From Bigelowiella natans CCMP2755 (taxonomy: Eukaryota; Cercozoa; Chlorarachniophyceae), in the NCBI GenBank assembly GCA_000320545.1, contig ADNK01000783.1, forward strand, positions 1 to 64,000: a DNA stretch of 64,000 nt, written 5' to 3'. The notes under the pieces are model-generated. The model ran no database searches. It was not told where the DNA came from and saw only the letters and a program-made list of their open reading frames with translations. This document shows positions 47,114-59,498 of this stretch, one piece after another. Both the position numbers and the translations under genes were made by a program. Position 1 is the first letter of the stretch. Every line of letters begins with the position of its first letter.

Positions 47114-48257
47114 CTAGCTGGCGAAAACAAACTTATTGTTCGAGGTCTCATAGAAAGAACTTGGATACTTTTTCTTCAACCTAAAAAGAGCTTCTTGATG
47201 AGGTTCAAAGAATTCAGCTTCTTTACTTGTAACAGTTGGGCGCTTGTATTCTCCTGTATTGACTTTGTCCGCATTTCCCACAATGTTATGTTGAGACAAC
47301 CCAAAGTGCTTTGCAACAGCATTCGTTGTGCCTGCAGGTTCCTTCAAAAACTGCTGGAAAGTAACGATGAGAAACTGGGAGGGGTCAAAATGCTTAAACC
47401 AGTGTCGCAACTGAACTTCGTACAGTCCACCCTGAAGAGAACGGCATACCGTACCGGGGATCATATTTTCATCTTGCTTTACAGCGTCTTTAAATGATAG
47501 AATATCGGCGTCAACGACTTCTTCCCAGGTTTTGTCGGTAACTTCGGACCAACCTTGACGAATGCCATGTCCGTAGTAAGAGACTGCACGGTGCACAGGA
47601 TTGCGAAGGATTGCTGCAAATCGGAGTTTTGTGTAGTCAATTCCCCTCTTTTCATAGATCTCTCTTATCATTTGCGGGACATTTCCGTGAGAGCTAGTCT
47701 CGCATAGGTAGTTTGGTGTTCCATCGATGAGGAGCGAAGAACCCGGACACGTGTCAAAATGTTGCATGTAGAACTCGAAGTTAGACTCAGCTTCCGATGT
47801 GTTTTTCATGCTACTCCAAAAGTGTTTCTCCTGAAAACCAAAGACCCATATCATACGCTTCTTCGATACTGCTGGTGTGTAAGTTGCTGTACCTTGCGAA
47901 AAAATGTCGGCTCGTCTCCAAGTTCATGACCAGAGCATAGCTCATCAGCCGTCCAATAGTCTTTTAGCATCTTGAACAAGGAGGAACTGGAGACACATCA
48001 AGTTTTAGCATATGCGATTACGCTGAAATTAATATTGGGACACCTTCCACATTTTTGCCCTCCAAGAAGATAAGCCATTGGCGCTCCCAGCTGAAAACAA
48101 ATCAGGGTTTAGACGGCACCAATTTCTTGCATTTGTTGCGTTTCCTTCTTACAGAGCTATGGCGTGCAGCGTCATTAGGCTCTAGGATACGTCCCTGCCA
48201 AACGGCAGAGGAGAGAGATTGAAGGAAGAGAATGGGTAGGACGCGTCTCATGAGCAT
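47114..48257 (-). CDS. Secretory-pathway sulfotransferase, heparan-sulfate type
   Basis: Four exons join in phase to 320 residues: 48257-48153, 48090-48044, 47986-47893, 47830-47114. Residues 1-22 form a hydrophobic N-terminal segment, either signal peptide or type II anchor. The PAPS 5'-phosphosulfate loop is YLLGGQKCGSSSLFKML, and the 3'-phosphate motif is AAILRNPVHRAVSYYGHGIRQG, both intact. Family members transfer sulfate from PAPS to sugar hydroxyl or amino groups in the Golgi. Pattern and length resemble heparan sulfate N- and 3-O-sulfotransferases, but the acceptor cannot be inferred. The C-terminus has RLKKKYPSSFYETSNNKFVF, a common family tail. Together with the sugar transporter and esterase it suggests complex extracellular glycans. 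Confidence 0.88.
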
Positions 48258-48854
48258 GAAGTGTGAACGTGTTCCAGAGGCGGTAGCGCTGAGAACGTAT
48301 TGACGATTTCAATGAGAAGTAATAATTCTTCCAATCACTGCTGTTCTTCCCAAATATAAGGTCATTTTCTTTCTGCGTCAGGGCATGTTTGTCTATCCGT
48401 ACGAAAAACTACAAGGAACACGTGCTTGTCCTTCCTTGTGTCTGCTGTTTGTACTTGGAAGGTAACTGATAAAGGATGTGAACACAGGCCATCCTGCAGG
48501 AGAGTCAACCCTTTTAACTTCAACGTTTGCGGGAAAGCACCTGTCCTTCGTTCTACTTTCATGTGGGTATTCAAGTCTGGATCTAGTATCCAAAAATACA
48601 ATGTTTCTCCGACGTTTTTTGTAACAACAATGCGCTCGCAGCGACAGCATCCTGAAATGTTTACAGTGCGGAAAGACAGCAAGACCAACGTTCCACAATC
48701 AGAACAAGAGCGTTCGGGAAAGCAGCACGATATGAATATAATAATACCAGCAGCAGGTTCAGTAGTGGTGAAGTGCTGAACAGTGAACTTCTAAGATTTA
48801 TTTTCCCAAAATATTACACGTAATTAATTCTTCGGCGTTGCTTTATTTTGCACG
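48258..48854 (-). CDS. Divergent intergenic region with a doubtful ~109-codon minus-strand ORF
   Basis: Between the sulfotransferase and PAM18 starts, the minus strand is open from about 48688 to 48362 in one frame (with VTKNVGETLYFWILDPDLN) and from 48698 to 48393 in a second. The first frame has a natural-looking composition and might be an exon entered at the acceptor near 48646, with an upstream Cys-containing exon (SCSDCGT). I could not complete a gene and recognise no domain. The space otherwise should hold two promoters. Confidence 0.22.
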
Positions 48855-49780
48855 ATGGCTTCCACACCAATAGACCCCTACGACCGGTACGGGAGACGAC
48901 GCGAAGATCAATCTACTTATACCTTCACCAACCGGCCCCGCTCATTCGAAGGTACGAAATTATGTCTTTTTTGTACTTGTCTCTTACGCATCACTTTCGT
49001 AGGAATCAAGGAGGGTGACAAACTCGAGACCCCAAAAGCGGTGCAGTGCGTCACGCATGAGCTGTCAATTTGTACTGATTCGTTTAACTTTTCAGTTCTA
49101 TATAATACCTGCTGTTCTTGGTCTTGGAGCTCTAGGAATTGGATTTCTTGGAAGAAGGTTTGCAATATTAAATTTTATTCCACTTCGAAAATGGCATCAA
49201 TACTCCACTATGCAGAATCGCTTCTGGGGCTGCAGGGGCTGCTGCCAAGGTATTTATAAATGAAATATCATGTTATAGAGAGGATCAAGAAACAATATTA
49301 ATGTTTTTCAGAATGCCCAGCAACCTTCTGATGCAGCTGGGAGAGGTCTTTTCGGATTTAGGGTGAGTTTATTTCAAGATGTACGTGGAGTAAATCACAG
49401 TTAATGCATGCATCCAGCGTTACTACTACGACGGGGGTTTTGCACCTGAAATGACGAAACGCGAAGCAGCACAAATATTGGGCTGTCGCGAGTCAGCGAC
49501 AAAGGTAATTGCTGCTTGCAATCTACTGAATACTTCGTCTCAAAGAACCTTAATTTGCTTTAGGATGTAATTCTTCAGAAGTACCGCAAGTTGATGAAAA
49601 GCAACCACCCTGACCTTGGAGGATCAAGGTATGCGATATTTACACGATAATATTAATCAGCTAAATATTCAACAAGTATGAATAGGCTCCGGTGCCTGTT
49701 TGTGATGATGTCTTTGATTTAGATATATTGGCACAAAAATAAACGAAGCGAAGGAGATGTTGAGCAAGACAGCAAGATGA
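48855..49780 (+). CDS. PAM18: Mitochondrial import motor J-protein TIM14/PAM18
   Basis: Eight exons join in phase to 163 residues: 48855-48951, 49003-49040, 49096-49157, 49216-49249, 49312-49362, 49418-49504, 49564-49628, 49723-49780. It stimulates mitochondrial Hsp70 at the TIM23 channel. A polar N-terminus faces the intermembrane space. A single transmembrane segment (FYIIPAVLGLGALGIGFLG) follows, then a Gly/Ala linker and the J domain: YYYDGGFAPEMTKREAAQIL, YRKLMKSNHPDLGGS with the catalytic HPD at residues 138-140, and IGTKINEAKEML. This matches the DNAJC15/19 family in order and length. No defects seen. Confidence 0.94.
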
Positions 49781-50956
49781 CTTCAACATCATTCTCAACA
49801 TGAAGATTACACTAGTAACTTATATGGTACAATCCACGTGTCGCAGATCAGTGTGGGTGGTCTCACGTGTATCCTAGCATCGCTAGATCGTCTAATCGTG
49901 GCACCGCATTGCATGGCTTGCTCTAGTGCTAGCTAGGTAGCACATTTGTACATGCCAGTCTAGCAGTGGGGCCGGCAATGAATGGTTGTTCCAACAGTTA
50001 AAACCAAACATGTTTGCAAATGTGTTCATTAATTCATTCGAACAGCCTTTTCGCATGACGCATTGCTAGATGAGTTTTCAAGGTCTAGAAGTCACTGTTC
50101 CATTCGAATGAATGGTGTTCGAATGAACATGTTTGCAATGAACATGCTCGGTTTCAACTGTTCTAGCGTTCGTTGCCGGCCCTTTCTAGCTATGCACAGC
50201 TGATGCTGTGCCCGGATGTTACCTTCTCTAGTTCTAGCTGTCCAAGCTAGCAAGCTGCAGCATCTGCACACATGCTAGCATGCATGATGCACCATTGAAA
50301 AAAATTAAACATTTCATTACATCCGTCTCACACTTCTCTGTGCTGCCATGCGCGCACTCTCACAGCTACGTCCCGTCAATCCTGGTGATGGCATGACAGT
50401 ATGTGCGAATGCAAAACGCACATGACCGAACAAGGCGATTGTGATGCGGCTCAAAGTCGTAGCTGTGTATATAGATGTGCATGATGTGTCTTTTGTGCGT
50501 GCATGCGAACAACCAGCAATGCAAAAAAGTGCGGCATCAGGTGCAATTTGGATTGCGCCCAATGAAATTCTCAGTGTCACCGACAAATAGCAACATTTAG
50601 GAGCTTTCGGATTTTATTCCGACGACACATCTAGGAGACCACCAAATTGTAGAAAATCCGATTTCAATCGATTTTCACGGAAACAGCACTACCTTCACCC
50701 TTCTACCCGCGTCAAGTTTAGCACCAGCGGTCGTTCACAATAGAAGCTGAGTTTTTCAAGATGATGACAAGTATTCCTGCAATTATATCAGAACTTCCAT
50801 CGAACTTTCCTCCATTCAGAACGAACCGTCATGATCTGTCCTGCGTTTGTTTTCATCATCGGGTTCAAGCAATGTTTACTATTACAAGTGCAGTGAATGA
50901 TGGGCTGTTGTCTATCGTAATAACCGACAGATTGAAGCCAAGCATTCCTATTTTGT
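49781..50956. other. Convergent intergenic region with palindrome-rich sequence and a foldback element
   Basis: This lies between PAM18 and the ankyrin gene. About 49870-49960 and 50185-50290 are GCTAGC/GCATGC-rich. A 215-bp foldback element sits at 49968-50182 (listed separately), and one reverse copy of the ~45-bp dispersed repeat lies at 50288-50331. From 50590 to 50950 I see no gene. Confidence 0.75.
49968..50182. mobile_element. Foldback/MITE-like element with ~65-bp imperfect terminal inverted repeats
   Basis: The left end starts GGGCCGGCAATGAATG and the right end finishes CGTTGCCGGCCC. The arms match imperfectly for about 65 nt: both contain AACAGTT, AAACC, CATGTT, TTGCAAA-like and TTCATTCGAAC segments in inverted order. 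There is no coding sequence inside. This is the structure of a non-autonomous DNA transposon. No clear target-site duplication was found, only CTAGC on both sides. Confidence 0.6.
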
Positions 50957-52123
50957 TTATTTATTTTTTCTGGCTCTGATGCCTTGATTATCAAAAGATG
51001 AAGCATCGAAAGTCGAGGTAAGTCCCTTTCCAAAACCTTTAGAATGAGTGTCCCCTAGGGTAAATATTTTTTTTATTAAAATACTGTTACAAAGGTAATA
51101 CTTGTTATCCGTGCTAATTTGAAACTTTCATGCGTCAAATCTTTGACTTACCATCAATTTCTTGCTCAGATAATTTTGAAAAGACGTGTCTCCAAATTCA
51201 CTTGCGGCCGCCTGAACGACAGTGATACCTCTCCATGTTTTCGCCTCGATCTTGGCATTTGTGTGCTCAATAAAATATTGTGCAATTTCTTTGTGTTTGG
51301 AGGCGGCGGCGCGGAGGAGTGGCGTGCACCCAAGATCGTCTTCGCTCTCAGCATCAGCTTTGTTTTCCACAAGAAATTGCACAGTTTTTAAATGGCCTTC
51401 AGTTGCGGCGATATGAAGGGATGTCGCACCTGGAAACGCTTTGCTATGGATTTGTCTAAAGGGCGTGGAAGGTTTGCTTCTGCTCATAGAGGGAATAGCA
51501 TCTTCGTTAAAAGAAGAAGAAATATAGCACTCTTTGCTACAACTGTAGCAATTCGAATAATAAGGACCATTTGTCTTAGCATTTACATTGGCTTTAGCAT
51601 TCTTAACCAAGTAATGTAGCAGCAGATTGTGGCTTCTACCATTGACAGCGGCAGTGAGGAGACCTGAGAAGCCTTGGTAGTCCCTAGATTCGATGTCCGC
51701 TTTGAGATCTTCCACAAGATACCGAACCATATCTATATTGCCTGTATCATCATTCTTGTGGTAATAGAGCCCATTATGATACTGGATAGCCCTCAGTAGG
51801 GCGTTCATCCCTTCATTGTCTATCGCATTCACATCAGCTTTCTCCTCAACCAAGAAGCGCGTTATCTCTAAGTTGCCATTCTTGGCGGCCCACAAAAAGG
51901 GCGTCTGACCGTACTCATCATCGACTGCATTTATGTTGGCTCTTGCATTTTGTACTAAATACTTCACAATTGGAAGGTTATTCATTAGTACACCAAGGAT
52001 TAGTGGTGTTTTCTTAACAATGTTGATCTTGAACTCGATGTTTGCCTTCCCCTCTTCAACAAGGTGGCGAACTCCTTCTAGGTCTCCCTCCATTACGCAG
52101 TTGTGCAGCTTCACAGAGGACAT
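50957..52123 (-). CDS. Ankyrin-repeat protein
   Basis: The main exon (52123-51152) encodes 324 residues and, if read through, ends at 51128 after 331. A strong donor (ATG|GTAAGT) at 51151 and an in-phase exon 51025-50957 ending RARKNK suggest a 346-residue spliced form. About eight ankyrin units are visible, with LHNCVMEGDLEGVRHLVEEG, YGQTPFLWAAKNGNLEITRFLVEEKADVNAID and ATSLHIAATEGHLKTVQFLVENKADAES as clear examples. Between units five and six is an insert with Cys and Ser residues (YYSNCYSCSKECYISSS). Ankyrin arrays bind proteins, and nothing else hints at a partner. Its tail versus read-through form needs transcripts. Confidence 0.75.
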
Positions 52124-52636
52124 ATGTTCAGTTTCGATGGGTTTTGAGGATACCGCTGCCAGTGGGGGTTCGGCTCGATTCGGACATTAGATCCCTTACT
52201 CAGACAAAAGTTATTCCGCGAATTTTTAAGGTAAGTGACACAACTGTACGATTCTGCCCTATGCAAACTGTGAACATTGTCGTACAAATAAATTATCGGT
52301 ATTTTTTACTTTAAATCTCGTACATGTGTGGGACATTAACGCCAGAACGTCCACGGCAGCTTTCGTTGGTACTGCAGGAAGGTTATGTTTTGGTGAGAGA
52401 CATAAGAAAATCGTTGTCGTAGATCCATTTTTATCATTAATTCTCATTTTTTTCATTCTTCCAACCCTTCGCACTTAGATCTAGTTCGTTTGGAAGGGTT
52501 GACTTCTCTCCCTTCTCTACATCCGTTGTTGGAATTTGTGGCCTGCATTACACGTAGGTGTGGAGGAACTTGACCTTACTAGCCTTCTTATATCGTCACT
52601 TTTAGACGTAATACACACATATTAGGTTTCAAACAA
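52124..52636. other. Divergent intergenic region, no gene seen
   Basis: This separates the ankyrin gene from a small secreted-protein gene. No recognisable ORF and no GCATGC-rich repeats. Confidence 0.55.
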
Positions 52637-53027
52637 ATGGAGGACAGTCGAAGACATGGTACATCCCCAGTCGCGTGGCTGGTCCTCATCGCTCTAGTGT
52701 GCGCATGTGCTACCTTTCTAGCTCGACCCAGTCCCGGATCGGCTCTAACCCTCGGATCGCCTCAAATCGCAAGCGGGTAAGGATGCTTCTTTACATTTGA
52801 CAACAAGCATACAAGAGGCTTGGAAAGCAATGAGATCCCACCACCATTTTGCATCATCGTCGTTTTTCAGAATTATTGGACGACAAACAGGATACGCTTC
52901 ACCCTCGGGCCTGAGAATGTTTTCCGGCCTTCGTAACATTCGGCCCCTCTTGCAACCATTGGACGGGGCCAGTGGCAACGGCGACAGAGAGGGGCGCACT
53001 GCAGGAAAAGCAGATCAGAGCTACTAG
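52637..53027 (+). CDS. Small secreted or membrane protein, 98 residues, unknown function
   Basis: Two exons, 52637-52776 and 52871-53027, join in phase. A hydrophobic segment (SPVAWLVLIALVCACATFLA) after a short charged N-terminus is a signal peptide or anchor. The rest is Gly/Ser/Arg-rich, with no Cys pairs and no recognised domain. Introns are good GT-AG. It is divergent from the ankyrin gene. Lineage-specific by appearance. Confidence 0.5.
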
Positions 53028-53464
53028 ATGCGTTGACATGACAGATCACATGCATGTGCGATATAGCGATACACAATTAACACGTCTAGCTGTGCGCGCA
53101 GAGTTCACATCCGGCGCTAGAATCGATGATTAGATGATGCTGAGCGCCACAATCTAGCAATCAGCAATGTGCCAGATGCATGCGTCTACCAGTCTAGTGC
53201 GTGCACACAACACGCTGCGCCACCACATTCCAGCGTTGTGCTTGCTGGCATCACATATACACACCTCTACACCTGCACGCAAGCACCTCATGCATTATGT
53301 GCGTCAACAACACAGATGCATCTGGATCTAGCAGCTCTAGAGCTAGGTGTCCAAATTCTTGCGGTTCACACGAATTTTCAGTCAATGTCATCATTTCTTA
53401 CACTTTTACATCTATGACAGATGCGATGAGAAGTGCATGATTTTTCATCTCCCGCCCCTTTCCT
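53028..53464. other. Convergent intergenic island rich in GCATGC/TAGCA-type palindromes
   Basis: This lies between the 3' ends of the small secreted-protein gene and the basic-protein gene. About 53040-53350 contains CATGCATGTG, GATGCATGCG, CTAGCAGCTCTAGAGCTAG and similar motifs. No gene seen. Confidence 0.75.
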
Positions 53465-54729
53465 TCACTTTTTCTTTCGTTTCATTTTCGTCCCGCAACT
53501 GATTTGGGCAATTTTCTGTTTCCAAGCCGGAAACATGATGATTCTGTAATGGCCTTCCTGGACGATATCTCTGTAAGCAAGCATCAGAAGGTCACCATCA
53601 ATCAATCAATACCGACAAACCCTGCTGCTCCTGCTGCTGCTACTACGGCGTTTGCTATTGCGATGACTACGACAAGACGATGGCTGCTACTACTATTACT
53701 ACTAATACTCGTACTCCTACGACGACGACGATTAAACCACGACGGAACTGCACACAATGAATCATTGATCATCATTATCATCTTCATCATCCTCCTCATC
53801 ATCCTCATCATCGCCATCATCATCACCATCATCATCATTACTGACCGAAAATTGTGGACCATCCATGCTAGATAGTTATTGAGATTTATGACTGCGGGCA
53901 GATATTGCTTGAGGTTGCTCCAATAATGGGAATGACGAATATTAAATAATTCGATAGTCCCGTACTTGGTGTCGAGGGCGTAGAAAACATTTAACCTCGG
54001 GCCGATACCATCAGGCCCAGGCTTGGGTATCCTTTGATTGCCGCCGCTGTGCTTCGCATAGGATGATGATGATGATGCTGATGACGGGAATGTGGAGGCT
54101 ACATTAGTCGAAGTTGTCCCCCTAGATTTCACTACAGTAGGGGGAAGGAGCAACATCTTACGAAGCATGTTTTCACCCAAATAAAGGCGGTCTTCCCTGG
54201 AATAATTCCGCCATGGTACATCAATCGTGCAATCCGTATTTGGGATGAGGTCGTAGTGCTCGACCAACTGTCTAACCCATTTACAAAACGGTTCTAGCGA
54301 CTGAAACTGCGACGTGAGGGGACCCTCTTTTTTGTACAGTAACGAAGGGCTGGATACATTGGAGGAAGACGAATAGGAGGACGACGAAGAAGAAGAGTTT
54401 GAACAACTATTTTGCTGTTTTACTTTGTTTGTAGGATCTGACCGCTTCCGCTTCCATTCGACCATCTTCCTCTTTCGTGCTGTTGTAGTCGCTGCAATGC
54501 AGTTCACCCTTTTCGCTCTCTTTCCACCCTCCTTTTTAATTTTTCCATCTGAAACCATCACATCTGTTTGTATGGTGTCCGTTCTCTTCTGAATCTCCTC
54601 TTCATCGTGATCCTAATTATCGCATTCCAGCATAAACAAAACCAATCCCATCACCAATGTAAATGCTGTCTCCGCACTCAAGTCGAAGAATTTCATAATT
54701 GGGCTCTTGCGAGTCCAATGCACAACATC

Positions 54730-54787
<58 letters not shown>

Positions 54788-55629
54788 TACAAACTCAAAC
54801 ACAACACATATTCGAAACACCACAGATAAATTTACAAACATGAATGATGATAAGTTCGTACAGTATCGGAGGGGGAGATAGGTGATATTGTCGAAAGAGG
54901 AGAGCTGCTGCATGATTGCGGCGCTTGGGATGTAGAGCTGGATGCGATTCCCGCCCCCCCAACGGCAGAAACGCATTCTTTTCTGCTTTCTGCATACTTC
55001 TTCTTGGGTATTGTTTCGTTGGCACAAAGTAATACATATGTTTTGTTCTTTCTGGTGGAGCTCGACGCGGACTTAGCAGAGACTCCAGACTTCTTGTTCT
55101 TGTTCCTAGATTTTCCCGCCTTGTTATACTTCTGCTCATTTCCCTTTAAAGCCTTTATCTTCCATGTCTGCTTACGCTTTCTTGCATTTTGTATCGATTT
55201 CGGGGTGAAATCACAATCGCTACTCACATCTAGAGCTGGGCTGGCCCGATCTGGGTTCTGGGGGGGGGGGATAGGAATCAAACAGGGTATCAGGCACTAG
55301 GGAAATCATGATCATCGTATTGTTATATCATCGCATGTGATCACGACTACAACAATATGTGGTTATTACATTTCGAGCACATGCTATCCTGTTGGAACAA
55401 TATTTCTAAACGCAATGGAGAATCCAGCTACTAATTCGGCTTCGAATGACCCATCACATCGCTCGAGTCAGAGTTAAGATCAAACCTCATTTTCCTTCGG
55501 GACAGTTGTTGCTTCTTCGTTGGTAAGATCTATAGACAATACCTCCTTCTTTACCCGTTTCAATTTCTTCGGATTGGGTGTTTTGAATCTCTGGGTGAGA
55601 TCGATGGGGTTGGACTTCCATCCCGCCAT
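53465..55629 (-). CDS. Basic, Ser-rich, probably nuclear protein, 461 residues, unknown function
   Basis: Four exons join in phase: 55629-55486, 55257-54840, 54563-53846, 53570-53465. The start MAGWKSNPIDLTQRFKTPNP lies 171 bp from the divergent oxidase gene. The N-terminal half has many Lys/Arg clusters and Ser runs and is probably disordered and nuclear. From about residue 290 a more ordered region appears: FCKWVRQLVEHYDLIPNT, DRLYLGENMLRKMLLLPP, then RLNVFYALDTKYGTIELFN and INLNNYLAWMVHNFRDIVQE. The C-terminus is again basic (GTKMKRKKK). No domain recognised. The last exon was confirmed by its natural continuation NFRDIVQEGHYRIIMFPAWK. The donor of exon 2 (CAT|GTTTGT) is the weakest junction. 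Confidence 0.6.
54734..54790. repeat. (CT)n and (CA)n microsatellite in an intron of the basic-protein gene
   Basis: CT repeats pass into CA repeats inside the intron 54839-54564. Confidence 0.92.
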
Positions 55630-55799
55630 TAGGATCTGGCTCACGGATCGTAAACACATGTCATTTTTATACTACGACATCCACATTGCTATGGCGTATG
55701 TACTGGTAAAAGATATCTTTGATTCATGTCGCAGTAGATAAATCCATGACATTTTACAAATTTGATTGTTTTCCCCTCCGAACTTTCCAATTTCCGAAA

Positions 55800-56410
55800 A
55801 TGCTTTTGTCTCGTGGAGGAGGGGGGTTGTTGTCTGCACCGCTGGCCTCGACTGCTGCTGCAGCCGGGATACGTATTTGGAGCCACAGGCAACTAAGCAC
55901 CAGAACAGCAAATTCGCATCAGTGCGATGTCTGCGTTGTAGGAGGTAGGAAGGGGCATTACAAAGAGCGTCATTTTGGGATGCACATGGCGAAGGATTGA
56001 TGTTTTTTTTTGCTTTACAATTTTGTGTGTCGATTTTATGATCACCCACAACATGAAAGGGGGACTCGTAGGTGCATTCACTGCACTCTCATTGGCTAAA
56101 AAAGGAAACACAAAGGTTTCTTCATGTCGGAACTGCAGCAATTGGGAGGGTTTCCAACTATGTATTACACATGCAGATTGCTGTGGTAGAGAGATTTGAA
56201 GAACCATGCCACGAAAACGGAAGCTCTCATGGAGATGGACGAATATTTAGATTTGCGTATCCTCAGGCAGAGTACGTAGGTGATAAGATACGGATCGTAG
56301 ATCGAACGCAAATATATCATTATTCGCCTAAATCATTAGAGCTTGCACAGAAGGCGAAGCCTGGCTGGATGGAACTCCAAGATTTTTGTAAAGACCAGCA
56401 TTACATTCAT

Positions 56411-56456
<46 letters not shown>

Positions 56457-57508
56457 TTCTCTTCGCTTATGGTGTTGTGTAAGCATATCCATATCTGCCA
56501 GATGGGGAAGACCTGCTTCTTGGCAAAGGAGGTCTCGATATCGGTGATAATATTATGCCCTTTCTATGTTGCTTTTATGATGCCGAACGATGTGATCCTG
56601 ACTACCTTCTCCTATCCTTGGCTTATTGGAATAATAGGCTATGAATATGGCACAAGGATACAAGTACGTAATGATCAAAAGATTCTCTTGCACATCGCCG
56701 CGCATCATCGTTTGATGGATTTTTATTTGTTATTCGCCAAGAGTGTGATATCTACGCTTAAGGATTTAAACGTGCCTTTCGAGGTGCTAGGTGATAGCCT
56801 TTTTTCCAACACATATATTTTCTCTGCTGTATAGAAGTAAGATATGATCTATCTGGGTTCCCTCAGGTCCGAGCCAGATGGAAGCTAGGTTTCCCCAATT
56901 TTCGTTAAGAAAAAATGTAAGTATAATATCACAGTTATGAATCTGCTTAATTGTTTCACACTACGAATAAAAACGCATGCTTTTAGCTTTCACATCGTTG
57001 TTATTTTCCGTGCAGGAAATTGCAGTTTACCAGGAGGATGCAGCAGCGGCGCGAGCAACACCGACGATTAATGCGGTGTGGCAGTATCTGAAGGTGGTGA
57101 AGAATATGAGGGAAGAGTTAGAAGAAGTGTAGGAAATGCTTATAACTATGCGCGCGTAGGCACACACATAAACACATGTGTGTACGCTGCCTCGTAAAAC
57201 TTGCGATTGTTTTGTGATTGTGCAGCATTTGAAAACACACACAAACGCCGCCCACATAGATGTTAAACAAGAAGAAGGGCGACGATATCGTCAAGATATT
57301 TCAAGGGCAGAACCTGGTTGAAGTGTTGGGAATCGGCAACGTGAAGGGAGGCGATCTTTCGCTAGAACTTAATGGGCGCGATGATGCGACAACGACTACG
57401 ACGACGACGACGACTATAAAAGCGAAGAGTATCGTTCTAGCGATGGGCTCGTGGATCATGCCGTTTTTGTCTAAGGTAGGGCAGGTTGTAGGAAGTAGCG
57501 TACTGTAC

Positions 57509-57545
<37 letters not shown>

Positions 57546-58182
57546 GACAATGATATTTGTAAACTCCGCGTGTGTGCGTCTTAAAGTACAAGGATTATTC
57601 ACCCTTTTCGCTCACTCTCATATCATTACTTTTCCTCTTCCTCCTCCTCTTCTTCATCATCATCATCACCAGCTGGGGCTAGAAGTTCCTCTCATAGGAA
57701 CAGAAGAACGAGTGTGCTACTTCAAACCTAAGTCCCAGGCCATCGACCACACATATCGCTCCATGCCCGTCTTCATTCCCCACTTTGACCATAACGTATA
57801 GCAGCAGCAGCAGTAGTAGTAGTAGTAGAAGTTACACTAATAACAAGAGCTGCATGATAAGGATGATGTTGAGTTGATAGTAAGATTTTATTCTTAAACA
57901 AGAATAATGTGATATCTTAATGCTGGTGTGCAAATATCTCTTCATGTGACTCTAACTTATTCCCCCTCCCCCCCCCCTCTCCCCCTCTCTCTAATAAACG
58001 TGTCTGTTGTTTACATTTGTTTCAGATTGTAACCGAGCTGATGGAAGCAGGAATCAAGCATGAGACAGCCAACGATTGGGGATTCTACGGTCTGCCCGAG
58101 GTTACTGCGTGTTGGTCTTTCCTCTCTCTGTGTGTGTGTGGGGGAGGGGGGTTCAAGTCTTGTATTTATGTATATGTGATTG

Positions 58183-58266
<84 letters not shown>

Positions 58267-59498
58267 CAAGCACACCATGAAATAGTCCCTATATTTTATC
58301 TGAAAGATCGAGGTTCCTGGGGTGAAATTATCAGCTCATCATACCGGTGTCTCTTTCACAGATCCAGGTGTATTGTAGAATTCGAAGTTAGTTGTAGTAG
58401 TAGTAGTGGTAGTGGTAGTGGTGGTGGTCGTGGTAGTGTATATACTTGTTGTTGTTGAAGAATATGAAGAAGAAGAAGAAGAAGAAGAAGAAAAGATTGT
58501 CTGCTTGCTATGCTACCTGTAGCACCCGACTCAGAGCATATCTCTCATCATCGTCGTCCTTGTTGTGCTATCGGTGCGTGTGTTGGTTATGATCAGAGCT
58601 ACGTCCATCACGTGTAGACCCAGAATTGTCTGACCGCCGCAAGGACGAGATAGTTGCCGCATGCGCACATCTTATATCGCACTTGTTCCCCCATCTCAAC
58701 CTCGAGCCACACAAGACGCAGACATGCTTGTGAGGAATACTTTCGAACGAAAGAATGCACACCACCACTTTCCCGCTGCTCGAGACACAATTATTGTTGC
58801 AGTTTTGCATGTCGCGGTCAGTGTGGAAGCATGTGAGCGATTTCATGATTTACGTATCTCGCACAAAGGTATACATCGTCTGAAGACCATGACTTTGTTA
58901 TTGACACGCATCCTCTGGATTCTCGAGTCGTTCTAGCTGCAGGTTGTAATGGTAGACAATAGAAACAGGAGAGGCACCTCTCTTTTATATTTTCATTCAG
59001 ACGAAGTGAAGGATGAGAAGGACTTCTCGCAGCAATATCTTGTCTATTATTCTTACCTGCTATTCTTATACATATTGCATACGGTCTTGGTCATCCTCGT
59101 TTTTGTCGGTGGTTTCTTGTCGAATAATGGAACAGGCTTTTCCGGACACGGATTTAAGTTCGGCCCCTCTCTTGGGGATCTGATTGCAAATTTAGCCATT
59201 GAAAGTACAAGGTAATGTGTACATCTAAGTCTTTTCTCTCGCTCAACTTAAGTTGTGCGCTCTTTGGAATCACATGCAACATTGTCTTCTCGTGGTACTT
59301 CTCTATATTATTTATGCTGCACACTCTTTCCGTTTAAGCGATGTGTGTATGAAACCCCACAGCAAAGTTCATGATCTAATATTGTTGCGTTGTGCGGTCT
59401 AATTGTAACATTTACACAGCACGGCCTTGAATCCAGCTCACGCAAGATTTTCCCTGAAACGGTTCCCAAATTTTGGCCTTGCTACACCACCTGGATAA
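55800..59498 (+). CDS. Sarcosine/pipecolate oxidase-family flavoenzyme, probably mitochondrial
   Basis: Eighteen exons join in phase to 503 residues: 55800-55944, 56060-56115, 56177-56279, 56340-56387, 56502-56543, 56638-56663, 56742-56790, 56867-56916, 57016-57126, 57260-57475, 57673-57795, 58026-58100, 58313-58367, 58523-58573, 58597-58729, 58869-58942, 59136-59211, 59420-59498. The N-terminus (MLLSRGGGG to RQLSTR) looks like a matrix presequence. The FAD dinucleotide motif is CDVCVVGGGLVGAFTALSLA. Family markers are NGSSHGDGRIFRFAY, VLAMGSW, PGVKLSAHHTG, CLYTSSEDHDFVIDTHP, with C427 at the covalent-flavin position, and GFSGHGFKFGPSLGDLIANL. It should oxidise an N-methyl or cyclic amino acid with O2. 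There is no SKL-like signal at the C-terminus (TPPG), unlike peroxisomal PIPOX. Exons 56638-56663 and 56742-56790 are the least certain. Confidence 0.88.
56414..56452. repeat. (CT)n microsatellite in flavoenzyme intron 4
   Basis: A CT run on the sense strand. Another intron of the same gene holds CA then GA repeats at about 58185-58264, and ATG repeats lie at about 57510-57545. Confidence 0.92.

Noticed and set aside
53602-53860. Met/Val-rich extension and plus-strand Ile-rich frame
   Set aside because: Both are translations of an ATG/ATC repeat inside the last intron of the basic-protein gene. The spliced continuation NFRDIVQE is far more natural.
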